A DNA stretch of 64,000 nt. It comes from an uncultured Atopobiaceae bacterium. Its GTDB lineage: Bacteria > Actinomycetota > Coriobacteriia > Coriobacteriales > Atopobiaceae. Of the stretch, positions 54,757-62,682 are shown one piece after another. How positions within the stretch are numbered: the first letter of the stretch is position 1; each line of letters starts with the position of its first letter. The notes beneath the pieces were generated by a model that was not told where the DNA came from, made no database searches, and saw nothing but the letters and a program-made list of their open reading frames with translations. A program made the translations under genes and the position numbers. The stretch spans positions 186,001 to 250,000 of the forward strand of contig CALUNW010000003.1 in the NCBI GenBank assembly GCA_944322145.1, written 5' to 3'.

Positions 54757-55539
54757 ATGCTGAGGAAGCGCGAGAGGTTCGAGCGCAGCGACGTCCCGCG
54801 GGACACCCCGTACCGTAACGTCATCGGGGGCGTCGTGTGCGTCCTGGTCCTTGCTGCCGTCGTCGCCGTGGTTCTGTTCGTCTGGAACCGCGTGAAGCTC
54901 GAGAGCAACCTGGGCGACAAGGACATCTCGGACGCCCTCTCCGCGCAGGCGGCGCAGGCGACCCCGGAGGCCGCGGGCTACGTTGCCTCGGGCGACGAGT
55001 TTGAGAGCGTCGTGCTCTTCACTGCAGACGGCCTGGATGCCGTGGGGCCCTCGCTGGCGTCCGCGCGCATCCTCACCATAAACCGCACGCAGGGGACCGC
55101 CGCGCTGGTCACCGTGCCCGTTGACGCGAAGGTCGACTCCGAGACCCCTGCCACGCTCGCGGAGGCGTACGCGAGCCAGGGATACGCCGCGTGCGTGGGC
55201 CACCTCTCCTCGGCGACGGGAGTGACCTTCGACCACGTGGTCGTGGCGACGGAGGACGTGCTCGACGAGGCGGCGGCGATCGCCGGGTCGGGAATCACCG
55301 ACGTGGTGAGCCAGGCCTCCGAGCTGCTCTCCAAGATTCGCACGGACATGGACGCCGCCGAGCTGATGTCGCTTGCGGAGGCGCTCTCCGCCGTGGGCGC
55401 CAACCTCGTCTCCTCGGAGGCGGTCCTGGTGCCCGAGGCGGTGACGGACGAGGCGGGCAACCCCGTGGAGACGGGCGCGCAGCTGATCGAGCGCTCCCAG
55501 CTCTGCGTTGCCCTGGGGCTGCTGGTGTCCGCCGCATAG
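54757..55539 (+). CDS. Membrane-anchored LCP (LytR-CpsA-Psr)-like protein, degenerate
   Basis: A 260-residue protein with one N-terminal membrane helix (about residues 25-47, VIGGVVCVLVLAAVVAVVLF) and an exterior domain. ARILTINRTQGTAALVTVPVDAKVD, then TLAEAYASQGYAACVGHLSSATGVTFDHVVV, follows the LCP fold order. LCP proteins attach glycans to peptidoglycan using conserved arginines, but the usual SIPRD arginine is Val here and the domain is short. It may be a non-catalytic LCP relative. It sits upstream of a glycosyltransferase, which fits a cell-envelope role. Confidence 0.6.
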   Translation: MLRKRERFERSDVPRDTPYRNVIGGVVCVLVLAAVVAVVLFVWNRVKLESNLGDKDISDALSAQAAQATPEAAGYVASGDEFESVVLFTADGLDAVGPSLASARILTINRTQGTAALVTVPVDAKVDSETPATLAEAYASQGYAACVGHLSSATGVTFDHVVVATEDVLDEAAAIAGSGITDVVSQASELLSKIRTDMDAAELMSLAEALSAVGANLVSSEAVLVPEAVTDEAGNPVETGAQLIERSQLCVALGLLVSAA

Positions 55540-55658
55540 GCGCACTGTGCTCATTTTGCAAGGGCCCCCCGGAACGCCGTGCGACGCCGTGCGCGCTGAT
55601 ACCCTAGGAGACGTGACGATTCGTACGTTTTCCGGGCAGGGCGGAAGGACGCGGGGCA

Positions 55659-56729
55659 GTGTCGCACTACACGCCGACAGCACCAACGGTCTCCATTCTC
55701 ATGGCGTCCCATGACGCGGAGAAGACCGTGCGCCGCTGCGTCGAGAGCCTCCAGGGCCAGACGCTTTCCAACTTCGAGCTCATCGTCGTGGACAGGGGCT
55801 CGACGGACGACACCGTCCGCCAGCTCGAGGCGCTCTCCGAGCGCGACATGCGCATCTCCGTGGCGCGCGCGGAGGCCTGCTCCCAGCCGGAGGCGCTGGA
55901 CCTGGCGCTCAGGCGCGCCCGGGGCACGTACGTCCTCGTCGTGGACGATGACGGCTGGGCCGACAAGACGATGCTCGCGGACCTCGTCCACGCGGCGGAG
56001 GACGGGGCGCTCGACCTCGTCATAGGCGGATTCTCCCTCACTGTTGTCACGGGGGACGGGAGGTCGTCAGAGACGACGGCGTCCGCCGACGGCGAGACCT
56101 TTGCCACGCAGCACGACTTTCGCTCGGCCGCATGGAGGCTGTTCGCCGATGGCCAGCTCCTGCCGACCTGCGCCAAGCTCTTCTCGCGCCGCCTCATCGA
56201 GGAGCGCGACGTGACGTTTGCTCCCGGCGGGCGGTACGGCCACGCCTTCGTTCTGGGGTTCCTGCGCGACGTCGAGCGCGTGGGCGTGCTCGGCGGCTGC
56301 TGCTACCATGTCGCGCGCCAGCTTGCCGGCTCCCGCGGCAGCTCGCGCGTCCAGCAGGGGTATCGCCGACTCGAGGACGAGCACTCCGCTCTTCTCGACC
56401 TCTATCGCCACTGGGGCCTCGAGGGCGACGCTGCGAGCATGGAGATGCTCCAGAGCCGCTACGTCGAGCAGCTCGCCGGGTGCATCGAGGTCGTGTGCGG
56501 CAGGAGGAGCCGCGTCCCCTCGGGAGACCAGCGCCGCATCGTCGCCGAGATGATCGACACCGACCGCGCCCAGGTCGCCGCGAGCGTCGCCCATCCCCGG
56601 AGCAACGCGGTGCGCGCCCTGCTGGCGCCCATTCGCGCGCGCAACGCCGCCATCGTCTGCGTCCAGACGCAGCTGCTCTCGCTGCTGAGCCCCGGCATCG
56701 CCGACGTGACGCCCGATCTCTTCGTGTGA
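55659..56729 (+). CDS. Family 2 glycosyltransferase
   Basis: A 356-residue GT-A fold enzyme. The N-terminal VSILMASHDAEKTVRRCVESLQGQT and VDRGSTDDT match GT2 enzymes, and VLVVDDDGWAD supplies the DxD metal site. The C-terminal half is Arg-rich and lacks obvious membrane helices. It starts at GTG 55659. The acceptor and sugar are unknown. It is encoded between the LCP-like protein and the glycyl radical enzyme. Confidence 0.8.
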   Translation: MSHYTPTAPTVSILMASHDAEKTVRRCVESLQGQTLSNFELIVVDRGSTDDTVRQLEALSERDMRISVARAEACSQPEALDLALRRARGTYVLVVDDDGWADKTMLADLVHAAEDGALDLVIGGFSLTVVTGDGRSSETTASADGETFATQHDFRSAAWRLFADGQLLPTCAKLFSRRLIEERDVTFAPGGRYGHAFVLGFLRDVERVGVLGGCCYHVARQLAGSRGSSRVQQGYRRLEDEHSALLDLYRHWGLEGDAASMEMLQSRYVEQLAGCIEVVCGRRSRVPSGDQRRIVAEMIDTDRAQVAASVAHPRSNAVRALLAPIRARNAAIVCVQTQLLSLLSPGIADVTPDLFV

Positions 56730-56774
56730 CGGGCCGCCCGCCGCACCGTGCCCAGCGACGACCAAGGGAGGACC

Positions 56775-59111
56775 ATGCTCACGCCCCGCACCCAGCGCAT
56801 CAAGGACGGCCTCTTCGCGCGCCCGCGCCAGATCTCGCTCGAGCGCGCGCTGCTCTACCGCGAGAGCTACCTCCAGACGGAGGGCGAGCCGCCGGTCATG
56901 CGCCGCGCGAGGGCCTTCGCGCACCTTCTTCGGAACCACCAGATCGTGCTCGATGGGGACGACCTGCTCGCCGGCAACCGCACGCCCACGCCGCGCGCCG
57001 GCGTGCTCTCCCCGGAGATGTCCCCCTACTGGATCATGGACGAGCTCGACCAGTTCCCGGTGCGCCCGCAGGACACCTTCGAGATGAGCGAGAAGGACAA
57101 GCGCACGTACCGCGAGGTGCTCTACCCCTTCTGGGCCGGTCGGAGCCTCAATGACTGGTACCAGGCCCACCGTCCCGCGGACGTGGCGGCGGCCGAGGCC
57201 GAGCGCGTGTTTGCCGTGGCACAGACCGACAAGGGCCAGGGCCACATCATCGCCGACATCCCCGAGGTGCTGGACCGCGGCCTTGGCGCGCTGCTCGCCG
57301 ACGTCGAGGCACGGCGCGCCGCCTGCCCGGGCAACGACTTCCTGCGCGCGTCGGCCCTCTGCGTCGAGGCGCTCATCGCCTACGTGCGACGCTACGAGGG
57401 CGTCGTGCGCGCCGCGGCCGAGGGGCGCGCGCCCGAGGACGCCCATGCGGACGTGGCGCTTCCGGACACGCCGGGGCGCGCGGCGGAGCTGGCGCGCCTG
57501 GCCGACGTGCTCGCCCACGTGGCCACCGAGCCCTGCCGCGACCTCTACGACGCCCTGCAGCTGACGTGGCTCGTCTGCGTGGCTCTGCAGCACGAGTCCA
57601 ACGCGAGCTCCATCAGCCTGGGCCGCATGGACCAGTACCTCCTGCCGTACTGGCGCGCGAGCGTGGCGGCCGGCGCGAGCGAGGCAGAGGTCCGCGAGCT
57701 GCTGCAGTGCTTCTACCTCAAGACCAACACCATCGTCTTTGTGCGCTCCACCGAGAGCGCCCGCTTCTTCGCGGGCTTCCCCACGGGCTACAACCTCGTG
57801 GTGGGCGGCGTGGACGCCGCGGGCGGAGACGCCACGAGCGAGCTATCCGAGCTGCTGCTCGACCTCCAGAAGGACACGCGCCTGCCCCAGCCCAACCTGA
57901 GCGTGCGCCTGCACGCCGGCACGCCCGACGCGCTGCTGCGAAAGGCCGCCGAGGTCATCCGTCTGGGCGACGGCCTGCCGCAGTGCTTCGGCGACGAGGT
58001 CAACGTGGAGTCCTTCGTGCGCCGCGGGGTGAGCCTCGCCGACGCGCGCGACTATGCGGTGGTGGGCTGCGTGGAGCTCTCCATCCCCGGCCGCATGTAC
58101 GGCCTGCACGACATCTGCATGTTCAACATGATGCGCTGCCTGGAGCTGGCCATGACGGGCCACCCCGAGGGCTTTGCAAGCTACGAGGACCTCGAGGCGG
58201 AGGTCGCGCGCACGATCGACCACTACGTCGCGCTCATGGTGCGCGGCTGCAACGTCTGCGACGAGGCGCACCGCGAGACCTCGCCCACGCCGCTGCTCTC
58301 CACGCTCGTGCACGACTCCCTCGAGCGCGGCGCGGACATCACGGCCGGCGGGGCGCGCTACAACCCCTCCGGCGTCCAGGGCGTGGGCACCGCCAACCTC
58401 GCCGACTCGCTGTACGCCGTCAAGAAGGCCGTCTTCGAGGAGGGGGCGCTCTCCTGGGGCGAGCTGCTCGCGATGCTCGCGCGCGACTGGTCCGGCCCGG
58501 GCGACGAGGTCTGGCGCCAGCGCCTCATCAACCGCTACGCCAAGTACGGCAACGACGTCGACGAGGTGGACCAGATCGGCAGGCGCTTCCTCGCCCACTA
58601 CGGCCAGGAGGTCGAGAAGTACGAGAACCCCCGCGGCGGGCACTTCCAGCCGGGCAGCTACACCGTGTCGGCCCACATCCCGCTCGGGGCAGCGGTGGGC
58701 GCCACGCCGGACGGCCGCCACGCCGGCGAGCAGCTGGCCGACGGCGGCCTCTCGCCGATGGTGGGGCGCGACAAGAACGGCCCCACCGCGAGCCTGCTCT
58801 CCGTCTCCAAGCTCGAGAACGTGCGCGACACCAACGGCTCCCTGCTCAACGTCAAGTTCTCGCCGTCTGCGCTGGAAGGCGAGGCGGGCCTCGCGCGCCT
58901 GGTGGCGTACCTGCGCAGCTTCTGCCGCCTGGGCATCCAGCACATCCAGTTCAACGTGGTCGACCGCGCCACGCTGATCGACGCGCAGGAGCACCCGGAG
59001 AACCACCGCGACCTCGTGGTGCGCGTGGCGGGCTACTCCGCGATGTTCGTCGAGCTCGCGCGCGCCATCCAGGACGACATCATCAACCGCACCGAGCACA
59101 CCCTGGGCTGA
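56775..59111 (+). CDS. Glycyl radical enzyme (PflD/dehydratase-type, substrate unknown)
   Basis: A 778-residue glycyl radical enzyme. The thiyl-radical cysteine is C432 in GCVELSIPG and the glycyl radical residue is G753 in RVAGYSA. A single cysteine followed by V-E, rather than the Cys-Cys of pyruvate formate-lyase, groups it with dehydratase, decarboxylase or C-N lyase types. The N-terminal EGEPPVMRRARAF and LLAGNRTPTPRAG blocks are typical. GGGAGGACC selects ATG 56775. Its activase follows after 2 bases. No shell proteins, amino acid reductase or transporter lie nearby to indicate a substrate. Oxygen-sensitive, so an anaerobe is expected. Confidence 0.88.
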   Translation: MLTPRTQRIKDGLFARPRQISLERALLYRESYLQTEGEPPVMRRARAFAHLLRNHQIVLDGDDLLAGNRTPTPRAGVLSPEMSPYWIMDELDQFPVRPQDTFEMSEKDKRTYREVLYPFWAGRSLNDWYQAHRPADVAAAEAERVFAVAQTDKGQGHIIADIPEVLDRGLGALLADVEARRAACPGNDFLRASALCVEALIAYVRRYEGVVRAAAEGRAPEDAHADVALPDTPGRAAELARLADVLAHVATEPCRDLYDALQLTWLVCVALQHESNASSISLGRMDQYLLPYWRASVAAGASEAEVRELLQCFYLKTNTIVFVRSTESARFFAGFPTGYNLVVGGVDAAGGDATSELSELLLDLQKDTRLPQPNLSVRLHAGTPDALLRKAAEVIRLGDGLPQCFGDEVNVESFVRRGVSLADARDYAVVGCVELSIPGRMYGLHDICMFNMMRCLELAMTGHPEGFASYEDLEAEVARTIDHYVALMVRGCNVCDEAHRETSPTPLLSTLVHDSLERGADITAGGARYNPSGVQGVGTANLADSLYAVKKAVFEEGALSWGELLAMLARDWSGPGDEVWRQRLINRYAKYGNDVDEVDQIGRRFLAHYGQEVEKYENPRGGHFQPGSYTVSAHIPLGAAVGATPDGRHAGEQLADGGLSPMVGRDKNGPTASLLSVSKLENVRDTNGSLLNVKFSPSALEGEAGLARLVAYLRSFCRLGIQHIQFNVVDRATLIDAQEHPENHRDLVVRVAGYSAMFVELARAIQDDIINRTEHTLG

Positions 59112-59113
59112 GC

Positions 59114-59986
59114 ATGGCAGCGTCGTCGGCTCAGGGCGCCTCTCCCGTCGCCACGGTCACCAACGTCCAGCGCTTCTCGCTGCACGACGGGGGCGGCATC
59201 CGCACGGTCGTCTTCCTCAAGGGCTGCCCCTTCCGCTGCCCGTGGTGCTGCAACCCCGAGAACCTCTCGACCGAGCCGGAGGTCTCGCTCAGGGAGCGCC
59301 TCTGCATCCACTGCTCGCCGCGCCCGGGCGGCGGGCCCTGCGCCACCGCGCCCGAGGACTGCCCCACGGGGGCCAAGGAGCTTCTCGGCCGCTCGCGCAC
59401 CGTCGACGACCTGGTGGCGGAGGTCGAGCGCGACCGCGCCTTCTACGAGGAGAGCGGCGGCGGGGTGACGGTCTCCGGCGGGGAGTGCCTGCTGCGGCAG
59501 GACTTCCTGTGCGCCTTCCTCGAGGCGTGCCGCGCCGCGGGCCTCTCCACGGCCGTCGAGACCACGCTCGCGCTGCCGCTCGCGGACCCCGCGCGCCTCG
59601 TCGCGGCCTGCGACGTCCTTCTCGTTGACTTCAAGATCGCCGACCGCATAAAGAGCCTCGAGCTCACGGGGATCGACCCGGACGTGCGCGACGCCAACCT
59701 CCGCGACGTCCAGGACCTGGGCGCCCGCGTGGTCGCGCGCATGCCGATCATCCCCGGCTTCACGGACGACGCGGCCTGCGTGGCCGCCAACGTCGCGCGC
59801 ATCGCCGAGCTGGGCCTGCGCCGCGTGGACGTGCTGCCGTTCCACCAGCTGGGGGAGGGCAAGTACGACTCGCTCGGGCGCGACTACGCGCTGCGCGGCG
59901 TGCCCCAGCTCTCCGATGCCGACGTCGCGGGCGTGGTCGCGCGCTGCGAGGCCGCCGGGCTCGACGCCGTGGTGCGCGGGGAGTAG
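59114..59986 (+). CDS. Glycyl radical enzyme activating protein (radical SAM)
   Basis: A 290-residue radical SAM activase that abstracts hydrogen from G753 of the preceding enzyme. The cluster motif is C38-P-F-R-C42-P-W-C45, followed by the GGVTVSGGECL SAM region. A short insert carries four more cysteines (CIHC, GPC, DCP) with spacing looser than the usual ferredoxin-like CX2CX2CX3C inserts, so one extra 4Fe-4S cluster is possible. ATG 59114 lies 2 bases after the enzyme stop. An element of the GCAGGTAGA family follows. Confidence 0.88.
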   Translation: MAASSAQGASPVATVTNVQRFSLHDGGGIRTVVFLKGCPFRCPWCCNPENLSTEPEVSLRERLCIHCSPRPGGGPCATAPEDCPTGAKELLGRSRTVDDLVAEVERDRAFYEESGGGVTVSGGECLLRQDFLCAFLEACRAAGLSTAVETTLALPLADPARLVAACDVLLVDFKIADRIKSLELTGIDPDVRDANLRDVQDLGARVVARMPIIPGFTDDAACVAANVARIAELGLRRVDVLPFHQLGEGKYDSLGRDYALRGVPQLSDADVAGVVARCEAAGLDAVVRGE

Positions 59987-60041
59987 CGGGCGGCGCGGTC
60001 CCTGGTCCTTCTCGCCCCCGCGCCCTTCTCGTCCGGCGCTT

Positions 60042-60182
60042 GAGGGTATGTACACCCCGCCTTTAGGGTATGTACACCCGCCGGTTTTGGGTTGATTGCA
60101 AACGCGCAGGTAGATGAGCTGCCGAGAAGAACGAGCTGGCCGGGCAGTGTACATACCCTCAGGGGGCGGTGTACATACCCTC
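60042..60182 (+). repeat. GCAGGTAGA-core inverted element D
   Basis: Each arm carries two copies of GGGTATGTACACC 22 bases apart (left starting at 60044 and 60066; right inverted, GTGTACATACCC at 60147 and 60169). The core GCAGGTAGA is at 60106-60114, 27 bases from the left arm and 32 from the right, followed by CTGCCGAGAAGAACG. Element E (62456-62595) has the same arms, period and orientation. D lies between convergent genes. Confidence 0.85.
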
Positions 60183-60210
60183 AAAAGGGGGCCGCCCTTC
60201 TCACCCGGCG

Positions 60211-61329
60211 CTACACGCGGCCGCCGCGCCGACGGCGGCGCAGCGTCTCCAGCGCAAACGAGAGCCCTCCCGTGCGCACGCGGTAGGCGGCCTCGCGCGC
60301 GAGGCGGGCGTAGTAGGGGATGCCGCCCGTGCGCGGGGGCTCCAGCCCGCGGACGCGCGCGAACAGGCGCTTGCCGGCCGGGCTGATGAGGGCGCTCCTG
60401 AACACGAGGGTCGCGTCGAGGCGCTCCATCGAGTCCTTGATCAGGTCGCGCACCTCGGGCGCGTCCTCGCCGACGGCGTTCGCGGTGATGAGGGCGTAGT
60501 TGACGCCGCGCAGGGCGAGCGCGTCGAGCACGCGGCTGTCGTCCACGCCGGCGAGCGCCGCGGCGTCCATCATGTCGTTCCAGCGCTCGAGCGGCACGCG
60601 CGGGGAGCGAGCGGCGAAGCTCTCCGCCTCGTCGAGGTCGCGCTCGCGGTAGCAGTAGCCGGGCTGGTCGATGTAGACGATGCGGTCGGTGCGGCAGAGC
60701 GTGTCCACGAGGAAGGGGTTGTCCGCCCACCCCGCCCCCGGGACCTCGACGAAGCGGATGCCCTTCTCGACGAGGTACCCGCGCCGGTAGAGCGCCGACC
60801 AGATGGCGGGGTGGTGCAGCATCAGCTCGATACCGTCCCCGACGGCGAAGGGCTGCGAGTCGGGGCAGACGCGCCCCTGGTAGGGGCAGCTCACGCGCGT
60901 GGGCGTCCCGCCGTCCCTGCCGGGGAAGACGCGCCAGTAGGGCGCCTTCACCACGTCCACGCCCGCGGTGCCCCCGTAGCACGCGGCGCAGGTGAGGAGC
61001 CCCCCGATCCAGCCGGGCTCAACGACGTCGTCCGGCTCCACGAGGGCGATCCACGACCCGCGCGCAACCGCGATGCCGCGGTTGCAGGAGGCGCCGTACC
61101 CCTCGTTGGGCTTCTCGATGATCACGTAGCGAGCGTCGCGCGCCGCGTGCTCGCGCGCGATCGCGGCCGAGCCGTCGGTGGCGCCGTCGATCACGCAGAC
61201 GATCTCGAGCTCGCGGTGCGTCTGGGACTCCACGCTGCGCAGGCACTCGTCGAGGGTCGCCTCCACGTTGAAGATGGGGATGACAACGGAGACGAGGTCA
61301 TGCTCGGTGGGTGTGGAGGTGCTGCTCAT
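60211..61329 (-). CDS. Family 2 glycosyltransferase (EpsJ/wall-teichoic type)
   Basis: A 372-residue enzyme starting at ATG 61329 on the - strand. VSVVIPIFNVEATLDECLRS and VCVIDGATDGS are GT2 nucleotide-sugar motifs; ALVEPDDVVE supplies the acidic metal site. CAACYG and GYGASCNRG follow. The C-terminal tail is strongly basic (RRRRRGGRV), likely cytosolic and membrane-associated. It is divergent from the enzyme at 61417. Acceptor unknown; the pair lies between elements D and E. Confidence 0.82.
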   Translation of the reverse strand: MSSTSTPTEHDLVSVVIPIFNVEATLDECLRSVESQTHRELEIVCVIDGATDGSAAIAREHAARDARYVIIEKPNEGYGASCNRGIAVARGSWIALVEPDDVVEPGWIGGLLTCAACYGGTAGVDVVKAPYWRVFPGRDGGTPTRVSCPYQGRVCPDSQPFAVGDGIELMLHHPAIWSALYRRGYLVEKGIRFVEVPGAGWADNPFLVDTLCRTDRIVYIDQPGYCYRERDLDEAESFAARSPRVPLERWNDMMDAAALAGVDDSRVLDALALRGVNYALITANAVGEDAPEVRDLIKDSMERLDATLVFRSALISPAGKRLFARVRGLEPPRTGGIPYYARLAREAAYRVRTGGLSFALETLRRRRRGGRV

Positions 61330-61342
61330 GTGTCCCCTGTCT

Positions 61343-61370
61343 TTGGGCTGGCGTGGACGTACCCTATACT
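61343..61370 (+). promoter_or_regulatory. Promoter of the glycosyltransferase at 61417
   Basis: TTGGGC (61343-61348), 16 bases, then TATACT (61365-61370), about 47 bases before the start codon. The divergent gene starts at 61329, so its own promoter must overlap this segment on the other strand; I see no clear match for it. Confidence 0.55.
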
Positions 61371-61416
61371 ATACGGCGATGCCTCGCGGCGGCGTGCGAC
61401 CATGGAGGGAGTGAGG

Positions 61417-62409
61417 ATGAGGCGCCTGGCCATCGTGATCGTGACCTATAAGCGTCAGGGGCTCCTCGCCGAGCTCTTCGACTCCATCCTCGAGCTCACC
61501 ACGGCTCCGTGGCGCGTCGTCGTGGTGGACAACGAGAACTCGGGCGAGACCGCGCGTCTGGTGGCGGGCTTTGCCGAGCGCCTGGACGCGCAGTGGCCGC
61601 CCGCAGACGACGACCCGGACGCCGAGGGCGGGCCCTCGCGCGTGGTCTACGACCCCATGGAGGAGAACACCGGCGGCTCCGGCGGCTTCTCCGAGGGCGT
61701 GCGCCGGGCCTTCGAGCTGGGCGCGGAGTGGTTCTGGGTCATGGACGACGACGTGGCGGTGCTCCCGGACGGCCTTGAGACGCTCGAGCGCTGGAGCGGC
61801 GAGGCGGACGCCATCATGGGCCAGCGTCGCGACTTCGACGACGGCCACTTCTTCTGGCAGCACCGCTTCTGGCCGCGGCTGGCCATCTACAACCCCTTCT
61901 CGCGCGACGGCTGGCGTCCCGGCGAGCGCTACAAGCTCTGCAACGCGCTGTGCTTCGAGGGCGGGTGCTTCTCGCGCCGGGTGGTCGAGAAGATCGGTCT
62001 GCCCGACGCCCGCTTCTTCATCTACCTGGACGACGCCCTCTACGGCTACCTGGCGAGCAAGGTGGGGCCGGTCATCTACGTGCCCGACTACGTGCTCTCC
62101 CGCCGCCGGGAGGTGGCCAACAAGGAGATCGGCTCGGTGCGCCAGCTCAACTCCACGTCCGACATGACGCGCTACTACATCACGCGCAACCGCGGCTACC
62201 TGGCGCGCTACTTCATGCTGTACGGCGACTACTCCGCGCTCGGCTTTGCCGTGGGGACCGCGCTCACCTTTGCCAAGGAGGCCCTGCGCCTGCTGATCGT
62301 GGACCGCGACCACCTCGGGAGCGGCATGGCGCGCCTCGTCGCCGGTCACCGCGACGCGCGCGCCATCCTGCACGACCCCACCTGGGAGCCCATGCCGCCG
62401 CTGGCGTAG
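61417..62409 (+). CDS. Galactofuranosyltransferase-like GT2 enzyme
   Basis: A 330-residue enzyme with LAIVIVTYKRQGLLAELFDSI, VVVVDNENSGET, the ENTGGSGGFSEGVRRA motif and WFWVMDDDVAVLPDGLE. These match the GlfT2/rhamnosyl-type branch of GT2, which uses UDP-galactofuranose in characterised members. GGAGGGAGTGAGG selects ATG 61417 over the upstream in-frame ATG 61402. No UDP-galactopyranose mutase gene is in the window. A surface polysaccharide role is inferred. Confidence 0.82.
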   Translation: MRRLAIVIVTYKRQGLLAELFDSILELTTAPWRVVVVDNENSGETARLVAGFAERLDAQWPPADDDPDAEGGPSRVVYDPMEENTGGSGGFSEGVRRAFELGAEWFWVMDDDVAVLPDGLETLERWSGEADAIMGQRRDFDDGHFFWQHRFWPRLAIYNPFSRDGWRPGERYKLCNALCFEGGCFSRRVVEKIGLPDARFFIYLDDALYGYLASKVGPVIYVPDYVLSRRREVANKEIGSVRQLNSTSDMTRYYITRNRGYLARYFMLYGDYSALGFAVGTALTFAKEALRLLIVDRDHLGSGMARLVAGHRDARAILHDPTWEPMPPLA

Positions 62410-62455
62410 CGCGTCGCGGGCGCGCGCCCTTCTCGGCCGCGCTTTGGCGGGTCTC

Positions 62456-62595
62456 GAGGGTATGTACACCCCGCCTCGAGGGTATGTACACCGTCCGATT
62501 TGAGGCCATCGGCATTTCCGCAGGTAGAAGCATTGGCGATAAGAACGTGGCATCCCGCCGAGTGTACATATCCTCAGGGTGGGGTGTACATACCC
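62456..62595 (+). repeat. GCAGGTAGA-core inverted element E
   Basis: Left arm copies of GGGTATGTACACC start at 62458 and 62480; right inverted copies (GTGTACATA) start at 62562 and 62584, each pair 22 bases apart. The core is at 62520-62528, preceded by GGCATTTCC, with 27 bases to the left arm and 33 to the right, followed by GGCGATAAGAACG. Its layout equals that of element D. Confidence 0.85.
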
Positions 62596-62682
62596 GGTAG
62601 AGCGGGGGCGGGCCGGACCTCCCGTGGTGTAAGGCGTACAATAAAGAGCTGCCGAGAAGACCATGGAGAGGGGAGCGGGCCC

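Noticed and set aside
56775-59111. Annotation as pyruvate formate-lyase
   Set aside because: True PFL has adjacent active-site cysteines; this protein has a single cysteine in GCVE.
60169-61416. In-frame upstream extension of the glycosyltransferase starting at 61417
   Set aside because: It would lie antisense to the whole neighbouring glycosyltransferase and has no ribosome binding site; the GT2 motif starts at 61420.
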